Origin: Halomarina pelagica
Lineage (GTDB): Archaea; Halobacteriota; Halobacteria; Halobacteriales; Haloarculaceae
Assembly: GCF_024228315.1 (NCBI RefSeq)
Contig: NZ_CP100454.1
Location: forward strand, 2,294,001 to 2,358,000
Length of the DNA: 64,000 nt
Reading direction: 5' to 3'
Shown here: positions 8,873 to 17,777 of the stretch, one piece after another
Numbering within the stretch: position 1 is the stretch's first letter
How the letters are laid out: each line of letters begins with the position of its first letter
Program-made: the position numbers and the translations under genes
Notes under the pieces: model-generated
What the model was told of the DNA's origin: nothing
The model's database searches: none
Seen by the model: the letters and a program-made list of their open reading frames with translations, nothing else

Positions 8873-9124
8873 TCAGACGCTGACCTTCCAGGTGGTGCCC
8901 GAGGAGTAGCCCCACTTCTCGACCGACAGCGTCGAGTGCTGCTGGACGGCGCGCATGTTCGCGCCGACCTCCTTCGCGCTCATCCCGAGTTCGTCGCCGA
9001 TGAGCCGCGACTTGAAGTAGGTCTTCGTCCCCGCGTTCTCGCGCAGGAACCGCTCGATGCGCCGCTGCTTCTCCGTGAGGTCCGTCTCCGCGTAGGTCCC
9101 CGTCGCACTCACGCTCGTGCTCAT
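8873..9124 (-). CDS. Small helix-turn-helix-like protein (DUF7123-like)
   Basis: This 83-aa soluble protein has the segment LTEKQRRIERFLRENA followed by TYFKSRLIGDELGMSAKEVG, which reads as a winged-helix recognition unit. I associate this sequence with the haloarchaeal DUF7123 family (from memory). A minus-strand TATA-like box ACTATACC (9153-9160) lies about 28 nt before ATG 9124. The conserved pattern suggests a small DNA-binding protein; its target is unknown. Confidence 0.7.
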   Translation of the reverse strand: MSTSVSATGTYAETDLTEKQRRIERFLRENAGTKTYFKSRLIGDELGMSAKEVGANMRAVQQHSTLSVEKWGYSSGTTWKVSV

Positions 9125-9386
9125 GCTCGTGTTTCCAGAGACGGACTATCCAGGTATAGTGGATTTGGTACGATGGGCTAACGGCCCTCTGTCCGGTGGT
9201 TTTCCCCGCGGCGGGAGGGTCACGGTCCCGACTACGACGGCGTCGACCCCGGGGACCTGGTACGCGCGGGAAACGGCGCGGAGGGCGCAGTCGTCGGCGT
9301 GGGGGGTGTCCGCGGGCGGGGTGGGCGTCGCTGTTCGCACGCTCCCGCATAAACGCCCGGGAGTTTCGACGCCGTCGCCCGTGCGG

Positions 9387-9773
9387 TCACTCGATGACGT
9401 CGCCGACGGCGAAGTTGGACTTCACCTCGCTGATCTCGACCTTGACGCGCTCGCCGATGTCCGCCCCGGGGACGATGATGACGTAGCCGCGCTCGACGCG
9501 GGCGATGCCGTCGCCCTGCTTGCCGATGTCCTCGATCTCGACGTAGCGTATCTCGCCCACCTCGACGGGCGGTTGGGGTTCGCTCGGCGGTCGACCGCCG
9601 GACTCGCCCTTCTCGAGTTGCTCGCCGGTGGCGATGAGCGCGACGCGGTAGGTCTCTCCGGGTTCGATGGAGCCGGTGTCGATCTCGCGACGGGGGACCT
9701 CGACCGTGTAGCGGTCGCCCTCGGCGGTGACGTCCGCACTAAACAGACAGAGGAGCTTTTCTGAGATTTCCAT
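9387..9773 (-). CDS. TRAM domain-containing protein
   Basis: The 128-aa protein ends in a TRAM domain (about residues 72-128, with KQGDGIARVERGYVIIVPGA), a small OB-like RNA-binding fold. The N-terminal half (MEISEKLLCLFSADV...) is a short beta-rich region seen in haloarchaeal TRAM proteins, joined by a Pro/Gly/Ser linker. ATG 9773 is preferred over an in-frame ATG at 9791 because MEISEKLLCLF is the conserved family start. Archaeal stand-alone TRAM proteins act as RNA chaperones; this role is inferred by homology. Confidence 0.8.
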   Translation of the reverse strand: MEISEKLLCLFSADVTAEGDRYTVEVPRREIDTGSIEPGETYRVALIATGEQLEKGESGGRPPSEPQPPVEVGEIRYVEIEDIGKQGDGIARVERGYVIIVPGADIGERVKVEISEVKSNFAVGDVIE

Positions 9774-9821
9774 AGGCCTCTGCACGGGCAATCTGCGCCG
9801 AGCACCAAAGCCCTTACTCGC

Positions 9822-10487
9822 TCAGCGGGGCGTCCCGTCGGGTCGCTTTGCCCCCTCCGAGTCGTGGACGACGACCTCCCCGGGCGCGGGGTGGGCGGGT
9901 TCGTAGGCGTCGCGGACGGCGATGGCCTCCTCCAGTTCGCGCACCGCGCGCTCCCGCAGCGCGGCGGCCAGCTCCTCCGCGTCCTCCCGGTCGATGTCTC
10001 GACCCAGCCCCTCGCACTCGTGGGCGCGGACGATCCCCCGCTCGTCGACCGCCTCGCCCATCGGCTGGCTCGTCCCGGCGAGCGCGACGCTGAAGGGATA
10101 GGTCCGGCAGATGAGCGGCCGGTCCGGGTGGACCGCGCACGCGCCGACGCCGTCGGACTCGCGATAGAAGACGCAGTCCCCGCAGGCGTCGGTCCGGAGC
10201 GCCCACTCGAAGGTCTCGCCCTCCGGCCCGTCGTCGCCCTCGCGCAGGCCGAAGGGCGTCGGGCGGGCCACGTCGCGCCACGGCTCGCCGGTCGCCTCCC
10301 GCAGCGCCCGCACCTCGTCGGGGAAGACGGTCGCCGTGTGCGGGTCGGTCCCGCCGTCGTCCGCCTCCTCCGCGGTGCAGCACGCGCCGCAGCGGGTGCA
10401 CTCGAAGCCGATCGACTCGATCGCGTCCGCGAGGTCGGCGACCTCGAGGTCGCGGGCGCGCTCCAGTTCGGCTTCGAGCGACTCCAT
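9822..10487 (-). CDS. YkgJ-type cysteine-cluster protein
   Basis: The 221-aa soluble protein carries the CxxCGxCC cluster (residues about 29-35, CTRCGACC) and later CGDCVFYRE, CAVHPDRPLICRTYPF. These are the metal-binding motifs of the YkgJ family, thought to bind zinc or an Fe-S cluster. ATG 10487 gives the conserved start MESLEAELERA; the longer frame upstream would read into non-coding sequence. It is transcribed away from the dispersed element at 10580-10696. Confidence 0.8.
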   Translation of the reverse strand: MESLEAELERARDLEVADLADAIESIGFECTRCGACCTAEEADDGGTDPHTATVFPDEVRALREATGEPWRDVARPTPFGLREGDDGPEGETFEWALRTDACGDCVFYRESDGVGACAVHPDRPLICRTYPFSVALAGTSQPMGEAVDERGIVRAHECEGLGRDIDREDAEELAAALRERAVRELEEAIAVRDAYEPAHPAPGEVVVHDSEGAKRPDGTPR

Positions 10488-10579
10488 GTCGTGACCGTGC
10501 GGACGCAGCGGGATAAGGGGCGTGTTCGCCGGCAGGCGTACCCATAGGTGTGCTCTGGTAACCGTGCCGACACAAAGGC

Positions 10580-10696
10580 CTCGAAAGCCCTCGCAGTCTG
10601 GACTCGCGCGGCTCGCTGCGCGCTTCACTCGGCCTCCGGCCTCGTTGCAGTGCTTACGTCGCCGTGCTTCGCCCAGACCGCTCGCCCTTTCAGTCC
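10580..10696 (-). ncRNA. Dispersed structured element, copy 1
   Basis: Read on the minus strand it begins GGACTGAAAGGGCGAG and ends GAGGGCTTTCGAG. It contains GTAAGCACTGCA and GCGCGCAGCGAGC boxes shared with the other three copies (34765-34856, 56737-56861, 62553-62662). The arms GCGGTCTGG and CCAGACTGC pair as nine base pairs with one G-U wobble on this strand. It starts 15 nt after the stop of the MBL hydrolase gene on the same strand. RNA nature is inferred. Confidence 0.5.
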
Positions 10697-10710
10697 GCCA
10701 GGGGTACAGT

Positions 10711-11523
10711 TCACTCGACTGTCGTCGCCCGTTCGCCGTCCCACGTAATCCATTCCTCGACGGCCAGCTTCTCGAGGTGGGCGCTGACGGTGGCCTCCGC
10801 GAGCGCGCGGACGGCGGCGACGTCCTTCTCGTAGGCGGCGTCGGTGACCGCGGGGACCGTTCCGGCTCCCCCGCGCACGGCGGCGAGGACGCGCGCCTCG
10901 CGCTCGCGGCGGTGATCCAGGAGCCGTCGGGCGACGGCGCGGACCTCGCGCGCGCCCTCGATCAGCGGTCCGTGGCCGGGGAGGAGTCGGTGGGGCGCGC
11001 GGGCGTGGACGCGCCGGAGGCTCGCGAGGTAGGCGCGCAGGTCCCCCTCGGGCGCGCCCACCGCGACGCTCCCCTCCGCGACGGCGAGGTCGCCACAGAG
11101 CAGGTGGTCGCCCATCGCCGTCTCGAACGCGAACCCGACGTGCTCGGGGGCGTGACCGGGCAGGTCGAGGACCGTCACCGCGCCGTCGCCCGTCTCGATC
11201 CTCGTCCCCTCGCGGAACGTCCGGTCGGGCGCGACGCCCGTCGCGCGCTCGAAGTCCGCCTCGCGGCCCCCCCGCGCCCAGACGGTCGCGCCGGTCCGCT
11301 CCGCGGCGTGCGCGACGGCCCCGACGTGGTCGGGGTGGTGGTGGGTGACGGCGACGTGGCCGACGTCGAAGCTCGCGAGGATGTGCTCGAGGTCCTCGTG
11401 CCGGGCGGCCGGGTCGACGAGGAGGGCGTCACGGTCGTCGACGACGTAGGCGTTGGTCGCGCCGGAGGGCGCGGCGGTCCGCACGGTGACCGCTATCGGC
11501 CCGGCCCACGAGTGGATGGTCAT
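10711..11523 (-). CDS. MBL-fold metallo-hydrolase with C-terminal winged helix
   Basis: The 270-aa protein has the metallo-beta-lactamase metal motif HHHPDHVG (about residues 61-68), a later LPGHAPEH and CGDLAV segment, and LLPGHGP, together the usual dinuclear metal ligands. The C-terminal 70 residues (REREARVLAAV...AHLEKLAVEEW) form the winged-helix tail typical of LACTB2-like enzymes. Such proteins are hydrolases or nucleases; the substrate is unknown. The next gene upstream on the same strand is the HTH protein at 11572. Confidence 0.85.
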   Translation of the reverse strand: MTIHSWAGPIAVTVRTAAPSGATNAYVVDDRDALLVDPAARHEDLEHILASFDVGHVAVTHHHPDHVGAVAHAAERTGATVWARGGREADFERATGVAPDRTFREGTRIETGDGAVTVLDLPGHAPEHVGFAFETAMGDHLLCGDLAVAEGSVAVGAPEGDLRAYLASLRRVHARAPHRLLPGHGPLIEGAREVRAVARRLLDHRREREARVLAAVRGGAGTVPAVTDAAYEKDVAAVRALAEATVSAHLEKLAVEEWITWDGERATTVE

Positions 11524-11571
11524 GTCTGTCGTAGGTTCGTGGGTGACAAAACGCTGTGCGACGGGCGCGGC

Positions 11572-11844
11572 TTACTCGATGAGGAAGTACACCTGCTTGC
11601 GGGCGTCGCGGAAGCTGTAGCGCGACTCCACGAGGTCGGCCTCGGCGAGTCGATTCAGCGCGTAGCGGACGGTTCGGTCGGGGAGCAGCGAGTCCTCGGC
11701 GAGTTCGCCCTGGGACATCGGTGCCTGGTCCTCCAGGACCTTCGCGACGAGTTTCGCGCTCGGCGGGAGTTCGCGCAGGCGCTCTCTGAAATCGGGATTC
11801 GACAGGGGTGTCTCCGCCGCCTGCTTCTCCACACGTGTACTCAT
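11572..11844 (-). CDS. Small winged-helix (MarR-like) transcriptional regulator
   Basis: This 90-aa single-domain regulator has a clear winged helix: PPSAKLVAKVLEDQAPMSQGELAEDSLLPDRTVRYALNRLAEADLV-type helices from residue 27 to 73, then a beta-wing. It lies 48 bp upstream of the MBL hydrolase on the same strand and may control that unit or itself. An AT-rich interval with an inverted repeat (11883-11937) precedes it. Confidence 0.8.
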   Translation of the reverse strand: MSTRVEKQAAETPLSNPDFRERLRELPPSAKLVAKVLEDQAPMSQGELAEDSLLPDRTVRYALNRLAEADLVESRYSFRDARKQVYFLIE

Positions 11845-11882
11845 GTCTCATCCGTCCGGCAAAACATACCGTAAACCTTCGC

Positions 11883-11937
11883 TATAGGGTGAACAAAACA
11901 ATACTGACTATCCTATGTGTTCATATCACCCTTATAC
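11883..11937. promoter_or_regulatory. AT-rich imperfect inverted repeat, candidate operator
   Basis: The arm TATAGGGTGAACA at the left is matched by TGTTCATATCACCCTTATA at the right (inverse complement with a small insertion). It lies about 40 nt before the start of the HTH gene in otherwise GC-rich sequence. A dimeric wHTH protein could bind it, so autoregulation is a reasonable inference. Confidence 0.45.
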
Positions 11938-12054
11938 ATCGTTGAGTGACACGACCGTCCCGCGGGCGTCGCCACCTGGTTCGAGCGGGGGGCCGCCGTT
12001 TACGGCAGGGGAGTTGACCCACACGGCTTTGCCGCTCGCCCGAGTAGTGGTGGT

Positions 12055-12453
12055 ATGGCGATACCCGACGAGTTCCACGACCTCTTCGAGAAGCGGACGT
12101 TCGCGCATCTCGCCACCGTCATGCCAGATGGGACGCCGCAGGTGACGCCGGTGTGGGTGGACTACGACGCGGACAGCGGAGAGTTGCTCGTGAACACGGC
12201 TCGCGGGCGACTGAAGGAGCGGAACGTCAGCCGGGACCCGAAGGTGGGGGTGAGCCTGGTCGACCCGGACGAGCCCTACCGGTTCGTCTCGGTGCGCGGC
12301 CGCGTCACCGACCTCCAGGAGGAGGGTGCCGACGACCACATCGACGAACTCGCGAAGCGGTACATGGGCGTCGACGAGTACCCCAACCGGGGGGAGGAGT
12401 CGGGCGCGCGGGTCGTCCTCCGGATCGCGACGGAGCACGTGGCGACCTCGTAG
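12055..12453 (+). CDS. PPOX-class F420-dependent enzyme (pyridoxamine oxidase-like fold)
   Basis: The 132-aa protein shows the split-barrel pattern of this family: FAHLATVMPDGTPQVTPVWVDYD at the N-terminus, then LLVNTARGRLKERNVSRDPKVGVSLVD and YRFVSVRGRV. Members use F420 or flavin as cofactor; this sequence fits the short F420-type TIGR03618-like group. The substrate is unknown. It is monocistronic in appearance, followed by a methyltransferase with its own promoter. Confidence 0.85.
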   Translation: MAIPDEFHDLFEKRTFAHLATVMPDGTPQVTPVWVDYDADSGELLVNTARGRLKERNVSRDPKVGVSLVDPDEPYRFVSVRGRVTDLQEEGADDHIDELAKRYMGVDEYPNRGEESGARVVLRIATEHVATS

Positions 12454-12527
12454 GTGCGGTCCCCTTCGGGGCGCGTTCCTCCTAATCCAGTATCGTTTTA
12501 TTGCTCGCCCGGGTCCTTCCGGATAGC

Positions 12528-13232
12528 GTGAAAGGTCAGGAGTGGTACCAGGCCGCCGACGTCGCCGAGGAGTACGACACGAAGCGGTTCTCGCAGGGCG
12601 GCCGGCTCATCGACGAGCGCGAGAAGCAGGCCGTCCTCGACGCCGTCGCGCCGGCCGAAGGCAAACGCGTCCTCGAGATCGCCTGCGGTACCGGCCGGTT
12701 CACCGTCATGCTCGCCGAGCGCGGAGCGGACATCGTCGGCATCGACATCTCCGCCGCCATGCTCCGGCAGGGGCGCGAGCGAGCGCAGCGAGCGGGCGTC
12801 GCGGACCACCTCCAGTTCATCCGCGGGGACGCCGCCCGCCTCCCCTTTCCGGACGACTACTTCGACTCCGTCTTCGCGATGCGCTTCTTCCACCTGGCGG
12901 ACACCCCGGCGTCGTTCCTGAGCGAGATGTGCCGCGTCTCGCGCGATCAGGTGTTCTTCGACACGTTCAACCGGGCGAGCCTGCGGACCGTCTACAACTG
13001 GTTGCTCCCGATGGGATCGCGCCTCTACGCCGAGAGCGAGGTCCTGCGCCTGCTCCACGGCGCGGGCCTGCGCCTCGACGACGAGGACCACGACTTCGTC
13101 CTCCCCTACGGCTTCTATCGCTCGATCCCGAACGACGTCGCCCGGTGGTTCCGCGACGCGGAGGTCTCGCTCGGCGACTCGCCCGCGGGGGCGCTGGCGT
13201 CGGTCTCCTACTGGGACGCGCGCGTCGAGTGA
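12528..13232 (+). CDS. Class I SAM-dependent methyltransferase
   Basis: The 234-aa enzyme has motif I VLEIACGTGRF (about residues 47-57), the acidic ribose-binding residue in VGIDIS, and the post-motif region LPFPDDYFDSVFAM. The fold resembles the UbiE/COQ5-type group; the substrate cannot be told. GTG 12528 is chosen because a TATA-like TTTTATT (12496-12502) lies about 27 nt upstream; an in-frame TTG at 12501 overlaps that box. The C-terminal third is helical (YRSIPNDVARWF). Confidence 0.8.
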   Translation: MKGQEWYQAADVAEEYDTKRFSQGGRLIDEREKQAVLDAVAPAEGKRVLEIACGTGRFTVMLAERGADIVGIDISAAMLRQGRERAQRAGVADHLQFIRGDAARLPFPDDYFDSVFAMRFFHLADTPASFLSEMCRVSRDQVFFDTFNRASLRTVYNWLLPMGSRLYAESEVLRLLHGAGLRLDDEDHDFVLPYGFYRSIPNDVARWFRDAEVSLGDSPAGALASVSYWDARVE

Positions 13233-13359
13233 GGGCGGGCGAGCGCCGAGTTTCCCCGGGTGACCGCCGAGCGGTCCCCGACGACCGCCGAGCGACCGAC
13301 GATCGGCGAACGGGCCGAGTAGGGGGGCTTTTTACCGCTCGGGAGCGGCACGTACGAGT

Positions 13360-14343
13360 ATGCAGCTCTCGGTAGTCGTCCCGACGCTCAACGGCCGAGA
13401 GCACCTGGTGCGCTGTCTCGACTCCCTCGCCGAGCACGCACCCGAGGCGGAGGTCGTCGTCGTCAACGGTCCGAGCGTCGACGGCACCACCGGGACCGTC
13501 AGAGCGCGCGACGACGTGGACGTGCTGGTCGAGATCGACGAGCGGAACATCGACGTCGCCCGGAACGCCGGCATCGACCGATCGACGGGCGACGCGGTCG
13601 CCTTCCTCGATTACTCGGTGACCGTCCAGCCGGGGTGGTACGAGGCGCTCGTCGGCGCGCTGGCCGGGCCCGCGAGCGCCCACCGCGCCAGCGGTCACGG
13701 ACCCGACGTGCCGGCGGTCGTCACCGGTCCGACCCGCCGCGCGCTCCCCGGCGGCGGCGTCGCCAGCGAGGCGGTCGAGCGCCGTCGCCTCGGCGGCCGA
13801 CGCGTGACCTACTTCAACGGCGGAAACGTCGCGTTCACGCGCGAGGCGCTCGACGCCATCGACGGGTTCGACGAGTTCCTCGCGACCGGCGGCGGCCGCG
13901 ACGCCGCCCACCGCCTCGCCGCGCTCGACCGCGCGGTGTCGTGGGTCCCCGGGATGGCCGTCCGCTACGACGGGCAGGGGGAGCCAGAGGGCATCCGGGA
14001 ACCCTCCCTCTACGCCGACGGTGGCGAACTCACTCGCGACTGGTCGTGGCGCTACCGCTCGCTCACGTACCGCCTCGTGAAGAACTACGGCGTGCGGTCC
14101 TGCTGGCGGGTCGGCAGGCACGCGGTCGACGACGCCGCCGACGCGCTCCGCGAGGTGGTCCGCGGCGAGAGCCGCCCGTCGAGCTGGTTCGGGAACGGGC
14201 GGGACGTCCTCTCCGGGGCCGCGACCGGACTGCGGGCCGGGGTCGTCGCACGCGTGCGCGATCGATCCCCGAAGCGCAACCCCCACGGTCTCTCGACGCG
14301 GAGCGACCGCGCCGTCGCCGTCTACGACCGCCGCGACGCCTGA
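13360..14343 (+). CDS. Family 2 glycosyltransferase
   Basis: The 327-aa protein starts LSVVVPTLNGREHLVRCLDSL, the GT-A nucleotide-binding start. A DxD-equivalent appears in VAFLDYSVTV, and an acceptor-site loop follows (TYFNGGNVAFTREALDAIDGFDE). No membrane helix is obvious. A TATA-like CTTTTTACC (13328-13335) about 27 nt before ATG 13360 suggests a leaderless transcript. The sugar and acceptor are unknown; a surface polysaccharide or glycolipid role is possible. Confidence 0.8.
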   Translation: MQLSVVVPTLNGREHLVRCLDSLAEHAPEAEVVVVNGPSVDGTTGTVRARDDVDVLVEIDERNIDVARNAGIDRSTGDAVAFLDYSVTVQPGWYEALVGALAGPASAHRASGHGPDVPAVVTGPTRRALPGGGVASEAVERRRLGGRRVTYFNGGNVAFTREALDAIDGFDEFLATGGGRDAAHRLAALDRAVSWVPGMAVRYDGQGEPEGIREPSLYADGGELTRDWSWRYRSLTYRLVKNYGVRSCWRVGRHAVDDAADALREVVRGESRPSSWFGNGRDVLSGAATGLRAGVVARVRDRSPKRNPHGLSTRSDRAVAVYDRRDA

Positions 14344-14493
14344 CGGGGACGTCCCCGATCGCGCCCGGCGTCGATCCCCCGAGGTCGCCGGGGCTCGCGC
14401 GACCGGTCCGACGACGGATGGGGTGGGACCCAGGTCACGACATAGAATGGCATGCCACGCCATCGCTCGATTTCGGCGGCGATCTACGAAACG

Positions 14494-14501
14494 ATTATAT
14501 A
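14494..14501 (+). promoter_or_regulatory. TATA box of the thermosome gene
   Basis: ATTATATA in CGAAACGATTATATAG lies about 31 nt before ATG 14529. This decides the start: the in-frame ATG at 14514 would be too close to the box to be on the transcript. Confidence 0.55.
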
Positions 14502-14528
14502 GAATCGCAAACCATGTCCCATCTGATT

Positions 14529-16106
14529 ATGGCACAATCCTTCCAGCGTCGCGGTCAGCCGATGTTCATACTCGCGGAGGACACTCAGCGCACCCGCGGA
14601 CGGGACGCGCAGTCGTCGAACATCGCCGCCGGGAAAGCGGTGAGCAACGCGGTACGAACGACCCTCGGGCCGCGGGGGATGGACAAGATGCTCGTCTCCG
14701 ACTCGGGCGACGTCGTCATCACGAACGACGGTGCCACCATCCTGGAGAAGATGGACATCGAGCACCCCGCCGCCCAGATGATCGTCGAGGTCGCCACCAC
14801 CCAGGAGGAGGAGGTCGGCGACGGTACCACGACGGCGTCCGTCCTGGCCGGCGAACTACTCGCGCAGGCGGAGGACCTCCTCGACGACGACGTCCACCCG
14901 ACGGCCATCGTCGAGGGGTACAACGAGGCCGCGCGCCTCGCGCTGGAGGCCATCGACGAGCAGGTGCTCGACGAGGAACTCGACGACGACCTCCTCGTGA
15001 AGGTCGCCAAGTCGAGCATGACCGGCAAGGGCACCGGCGACGTGGGTGCCGAGCCGCTCGCGGAGACGATGGTCGAGGCGATCCGCCACGTTCAGGGCGA
15101 CGAGCGCATCGAGCGCGACGACATCCGCGTCCGCACGCAGACGGGTGCCGGCTCCAGCGCCACCGAACTCGTCACGGGCGTCATCAGCGAGGAGGAGCCC
15201 GCCCACGAGAACATGCCCCGCCGCGTCGAGGACGCCACCATCGCGGTCCTCGACCTCGACCTGGAGGTGCGCGAGGGTAACGTCGACGCCGAGTACAGCA
15301 TCACCAGCATCGACCAGCTCACCGCGGCGCTCGACGCCGAGGAGGGCGAACTCCGGAGCTACGCCGAGGCGCTCGCGGACGCCGGGATCGACGTCGCGTT
15401 CGTCACGGGCGACGTCGACGACCGCGTCGCCTCGTTCCTCGCCAAGCAGGGCATCCTCGCGTTCGAGGACGTGAGCGACGACGAGGCGACCGCCATTGCC
15501 CGCGCGACCGGCGCGAAGCAGCTCGGGAGCGTCAAGGACGTAGACGAGGCGGACCTCGGCCACGCCGAACTCGTTCGCGTCGAGAAGTTCGGCGAGGACG
15601 AACTCGCGTTCGTCGAGGGCGGCGCGGAGGCCCGCTCGGTGACGGTCTTCGCCCGCGGCTCGACCGAGCACGTCGCCGACGAACTGGAGCGCGCGCTCAC
15701 CGACGCGCTCGACGTGGTGACGGCGGCGCTCGACAGGGGCGGCGTCGTCCCCGGCGCTGGCGCGACCGAGATCGCCATCGCCGATCACATCCGCAGCGAG
15801 GCCGCGAGCATCACCGGCCGCAAGCAGCTCGCCGTCGAGGCGTTCGCCGACGCCGTCGACGTGCTCCCACGCACGCTCGCCGCCAACGCCGGCATGGACC
15901 CCATCGACGCGCTCGTCGAACTCCGCTCGACGTTCGAGAGCGAGGGTCGCTCGGGCATCATCGCGCAGGGCCAGACGGGCGTCGTCGCCGACCCCGTCGA
16001 GTACGGCATCCTCGACCCCGCCGCGGTCAAGCGCGAGGCCGTCGAGTCCGCCACCGAGGCCGCGACGATGATCGTCCGCATCGACGACGTCATCGCAGCG
16101 AACTGA
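14529..16106 (+). CDS. thsA: Thermosome (group II chaperonin) subunit
   Basis: The 525-aa ATP-dependent chaperonin subunit begins [20 protein letters not shown]. It has the conserved [26 protein letters not shown] and GDGTTT ATPase motifs of the equatorial domain, an apical domain around residues 200-360, and a final equatorial part with VVPGAGATE and EYGILDP. It assembles into double-ring folding chambers. It stops right after [10 protein letters not shown] and lacks the Gly/Met-rich C-terminal tail found on many thermosome subunits. Which paralogue it is cannot be decided from this window. Confidence 0.93.
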   Translation: MAQSFQRRGQPMFILAEDTQRTRGRDAQSSNIAAGKAVSNAVRTTLGPRGMDKMLVSDSGDVVITNDGATILEKMDIEHPAAQMIVEVATTQEEEVGDGTTTASVLAGELLAQAEDLLDDDVHPTAIVEGYNEAARLALEAIDEQVLDEELDDDLLVKVAKSSMTGKGTGDVGAEPLAETMVEAIRHVQGDERIERDDIRVRTQTGAGSSATELVTGVISEEEPAHENMPRRVEDATIAVLDLDLEVREGNVDAEYSITSIDQLTAALDAEEGELRSYAEALADAGIDVAFVTGDVDDRVASFLAKQGILAFEDVSDDEATAIARATGAKQLGSVKDVDEADLGHAELVRVEKFGEDELAFVEGGAEARSVTVFARGSTEHVADELERALTDALDVVTAALDRGGVVPGAGATEIAIADHIRSEAASITGRKQLAVEAFADAVDVLPRTLAANAGMDPIDALVELRSTFESEGRSGIIAQGQTGVVADPVEYGILDPAAVKREAVESATEAATMIVRIDDVIAAN

Positions 16107-16362
16107 TCGCGCGAGCGTCTCGTCGCGAACCTCACGGTTCGTCGCGAGGAGCGGCGAACTGATCGGACGAACGTCTCGTCGCGCGTTCGAGATTCTTTTC
16201 GCGAACGCACGCGACCCGCGCCGAGAGCGGCAGGGCCATCGGGCGCACGGCGTCCCCCCTCGCGTTCGAGCCGGCCGGAGTCGGCGCGCCTCGAACGCCG
16301 TCGCTCTCCGTCACTACCCTTTTTCGGGCTGCGGGCCGTCACTCCGAGCAGGGTACCTAACC

Positions 16363-17682
16363 GTGTCTTCCGACGACCTCGGGCTTGCCGAAGCCGTTTC
16401 GATGGCGGTGGGGGGAATGATCGGTGGCGGTATCTTCGCCGTCCTCGGGGTGGTCGCGAGTACGGCGGGACTCCTCGCCTGGTTCGCGTTCGTTGTCGCG
16501 GGCGTCATCGCCGCCTGCGCGGGGTACTCGTTCGTTCGGCTCAACGCCCTCACCGACGAGCGCGCGGGGCCGATCACGTACATAGAACGGTTTACGGGAA
16601 GCACGAAGCTCGCGGGGATGACCGGCTGGACGTTCGTCTTCGGATACGTCGGCACGATGGCGATGTACGCCTACGCGTTCGGCGGGTACTTCTCGGAACT
16701 CGTCGGCGTCGCGTCGGTCCTCGGCGTACCGCTTCGCCCGCTCGCCTCGCTCGCCGCCGTCGGCGCGTTCGTCGGGCTGAACGTCCTCGGTGCGCACGCC
16801 TCCGGTCGCACGGAGGACCTCCTCGTCGGACTGAAGGTCGCCATCCTCCTGCTGTTCGGCGTGGGGGGCGTCTACTACGGCCTCGCCAACGGCAGCCTCG
16901 GTCTCGGCCTCTCGCAGTTCGGCGCGGGACCGCTCATCGCGGCCGCCATCTCGTTCGTCGCGTTCGAGGGGTGGGAACTCCTCATGTTCGACCAGGGGAG
17001 CATCGAGAACCCCGAAGAGACCGTGAAGCGGGCGATCTTCGCCTCGATCTTCGCGGCGACGATCATCTACGTGCTCGTGGCGATCGTGACGACGAACCTC
17101 GCGCCCGAGGGGGCGATCCAGCAGCATCCCGAGACCGCCCTGGCGATCGCCGCCCGTCCGTTCCTCGGGCAGGTCGGGTTCGTGCTCATCGCGCTCGCGG
17201 CGGTGTTCTCGACGGGCAGCGCGATCAACGCGACGCTGTTCAGTTCCTCGCGGCTCGCGGGCCGGATGGTCTCGGAGGACATGCTCCCCCACCAGATCGA
17301 GGGTGACGGCGACGGCCAACCGGTTCGCGCGGTGCTCGTCCTCGGAGCGCTCACGGCGGCGTTCACCGTCTACGGGAGCCTCAACGGCATCACCTCGTTC
17401 GCGTCGCTCGCGTTCATCACCGTCTTCGGCGCGGTGAGCTACCTCGCGTTCCGTCAGCGCGAGTCGCCCCGCACCGCGCTGATCCCGGCCGTCGGCGTCC
17501 TCGGCGCGGTCGCGACCGTCGTCGCCCTGCTGTGGCACCTCGCAACGAGGGAACCGGCGGTGTTCACGTCCGTCGTACTCGTCGCGGCGACGGTCGTCGT
17601 CGTCGAATTGCTCTACTTCGAACGCGAACCGCTGGCTGCCGAGCTGGGCGAGGTCGAGGAGCGCGTCGAGGACGCGGTGTGA
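16363..17682 (+). CDS. APC family amino-acid permease
   Basis: The 439-aa protein starts at GTG 16363 and has about twelve hydrophobic segments. The first helix carries the Gly-rich substrate motif VGGMIGGGIFAVLG (about residues 17-30), typical of APC transporters, and a conserved ISFVAFEGWELLMFDQ segment appears near residue 200. The C-terminus is acidic. It probably moves amino acids or amines with cation coupling; specificity is unknown. It follows the thermosome gene by 256 bp that contain a short direct repeat. Confidence 0.88.
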   Translation: MSSDDLGLAEAVSMAVGGMIGGGIFAVLGVVASTAGLLAWFAFVVAGVIAACAGYSFVRLNALTDERAGPITYIERFTGSTKLAGMTGWTFVFGYVGTMAMYAYAFGGYFSELVGVASVLGVPLRPLASLAAVGAFVGLNVLGAHASGRTEDLLVGLKVAILLLFGVGGVYYGLANGSLGLGLSQFGAGPLIAAAISFVAFEGWELLMFDQGSIENPEETVKRAIFASIFAATIIYVLVAIVTTNLAPEGAIQQHPETALAIAARPFLGQVGFVLIALAAVFSTGSAINATLFSSSRLAGRMVSEDMLPHQIEGDGDGQPVRAVLVLGALTAAFTVYGSLNGITSFASLAFITVFGAVSYLAFRQRESPRTALIPAVGVLGAVATVVALLWHLATREPAVFTSVVLVAATVVVVELLYFEREPLAAELGEVEERVEDAV

Positions 17683-17777
17683 GCGACCACGGCGTCGTTC
17701 TCCGTCCTCACGCGTCGTAGAACGACGCCCGGTGAGGCGTGAGCCGCCGACGAGGGTGCGTGCGTCCGCGATCCGAC

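Noticed and set aside
9146-9340. A 64-aa minus-strand frame upstream of the DUF7123-like gene
   Set aside because: It covers the probable promoter of that gene (9153-9160), has no recognisable domain and Pro/Arg-rich composition.
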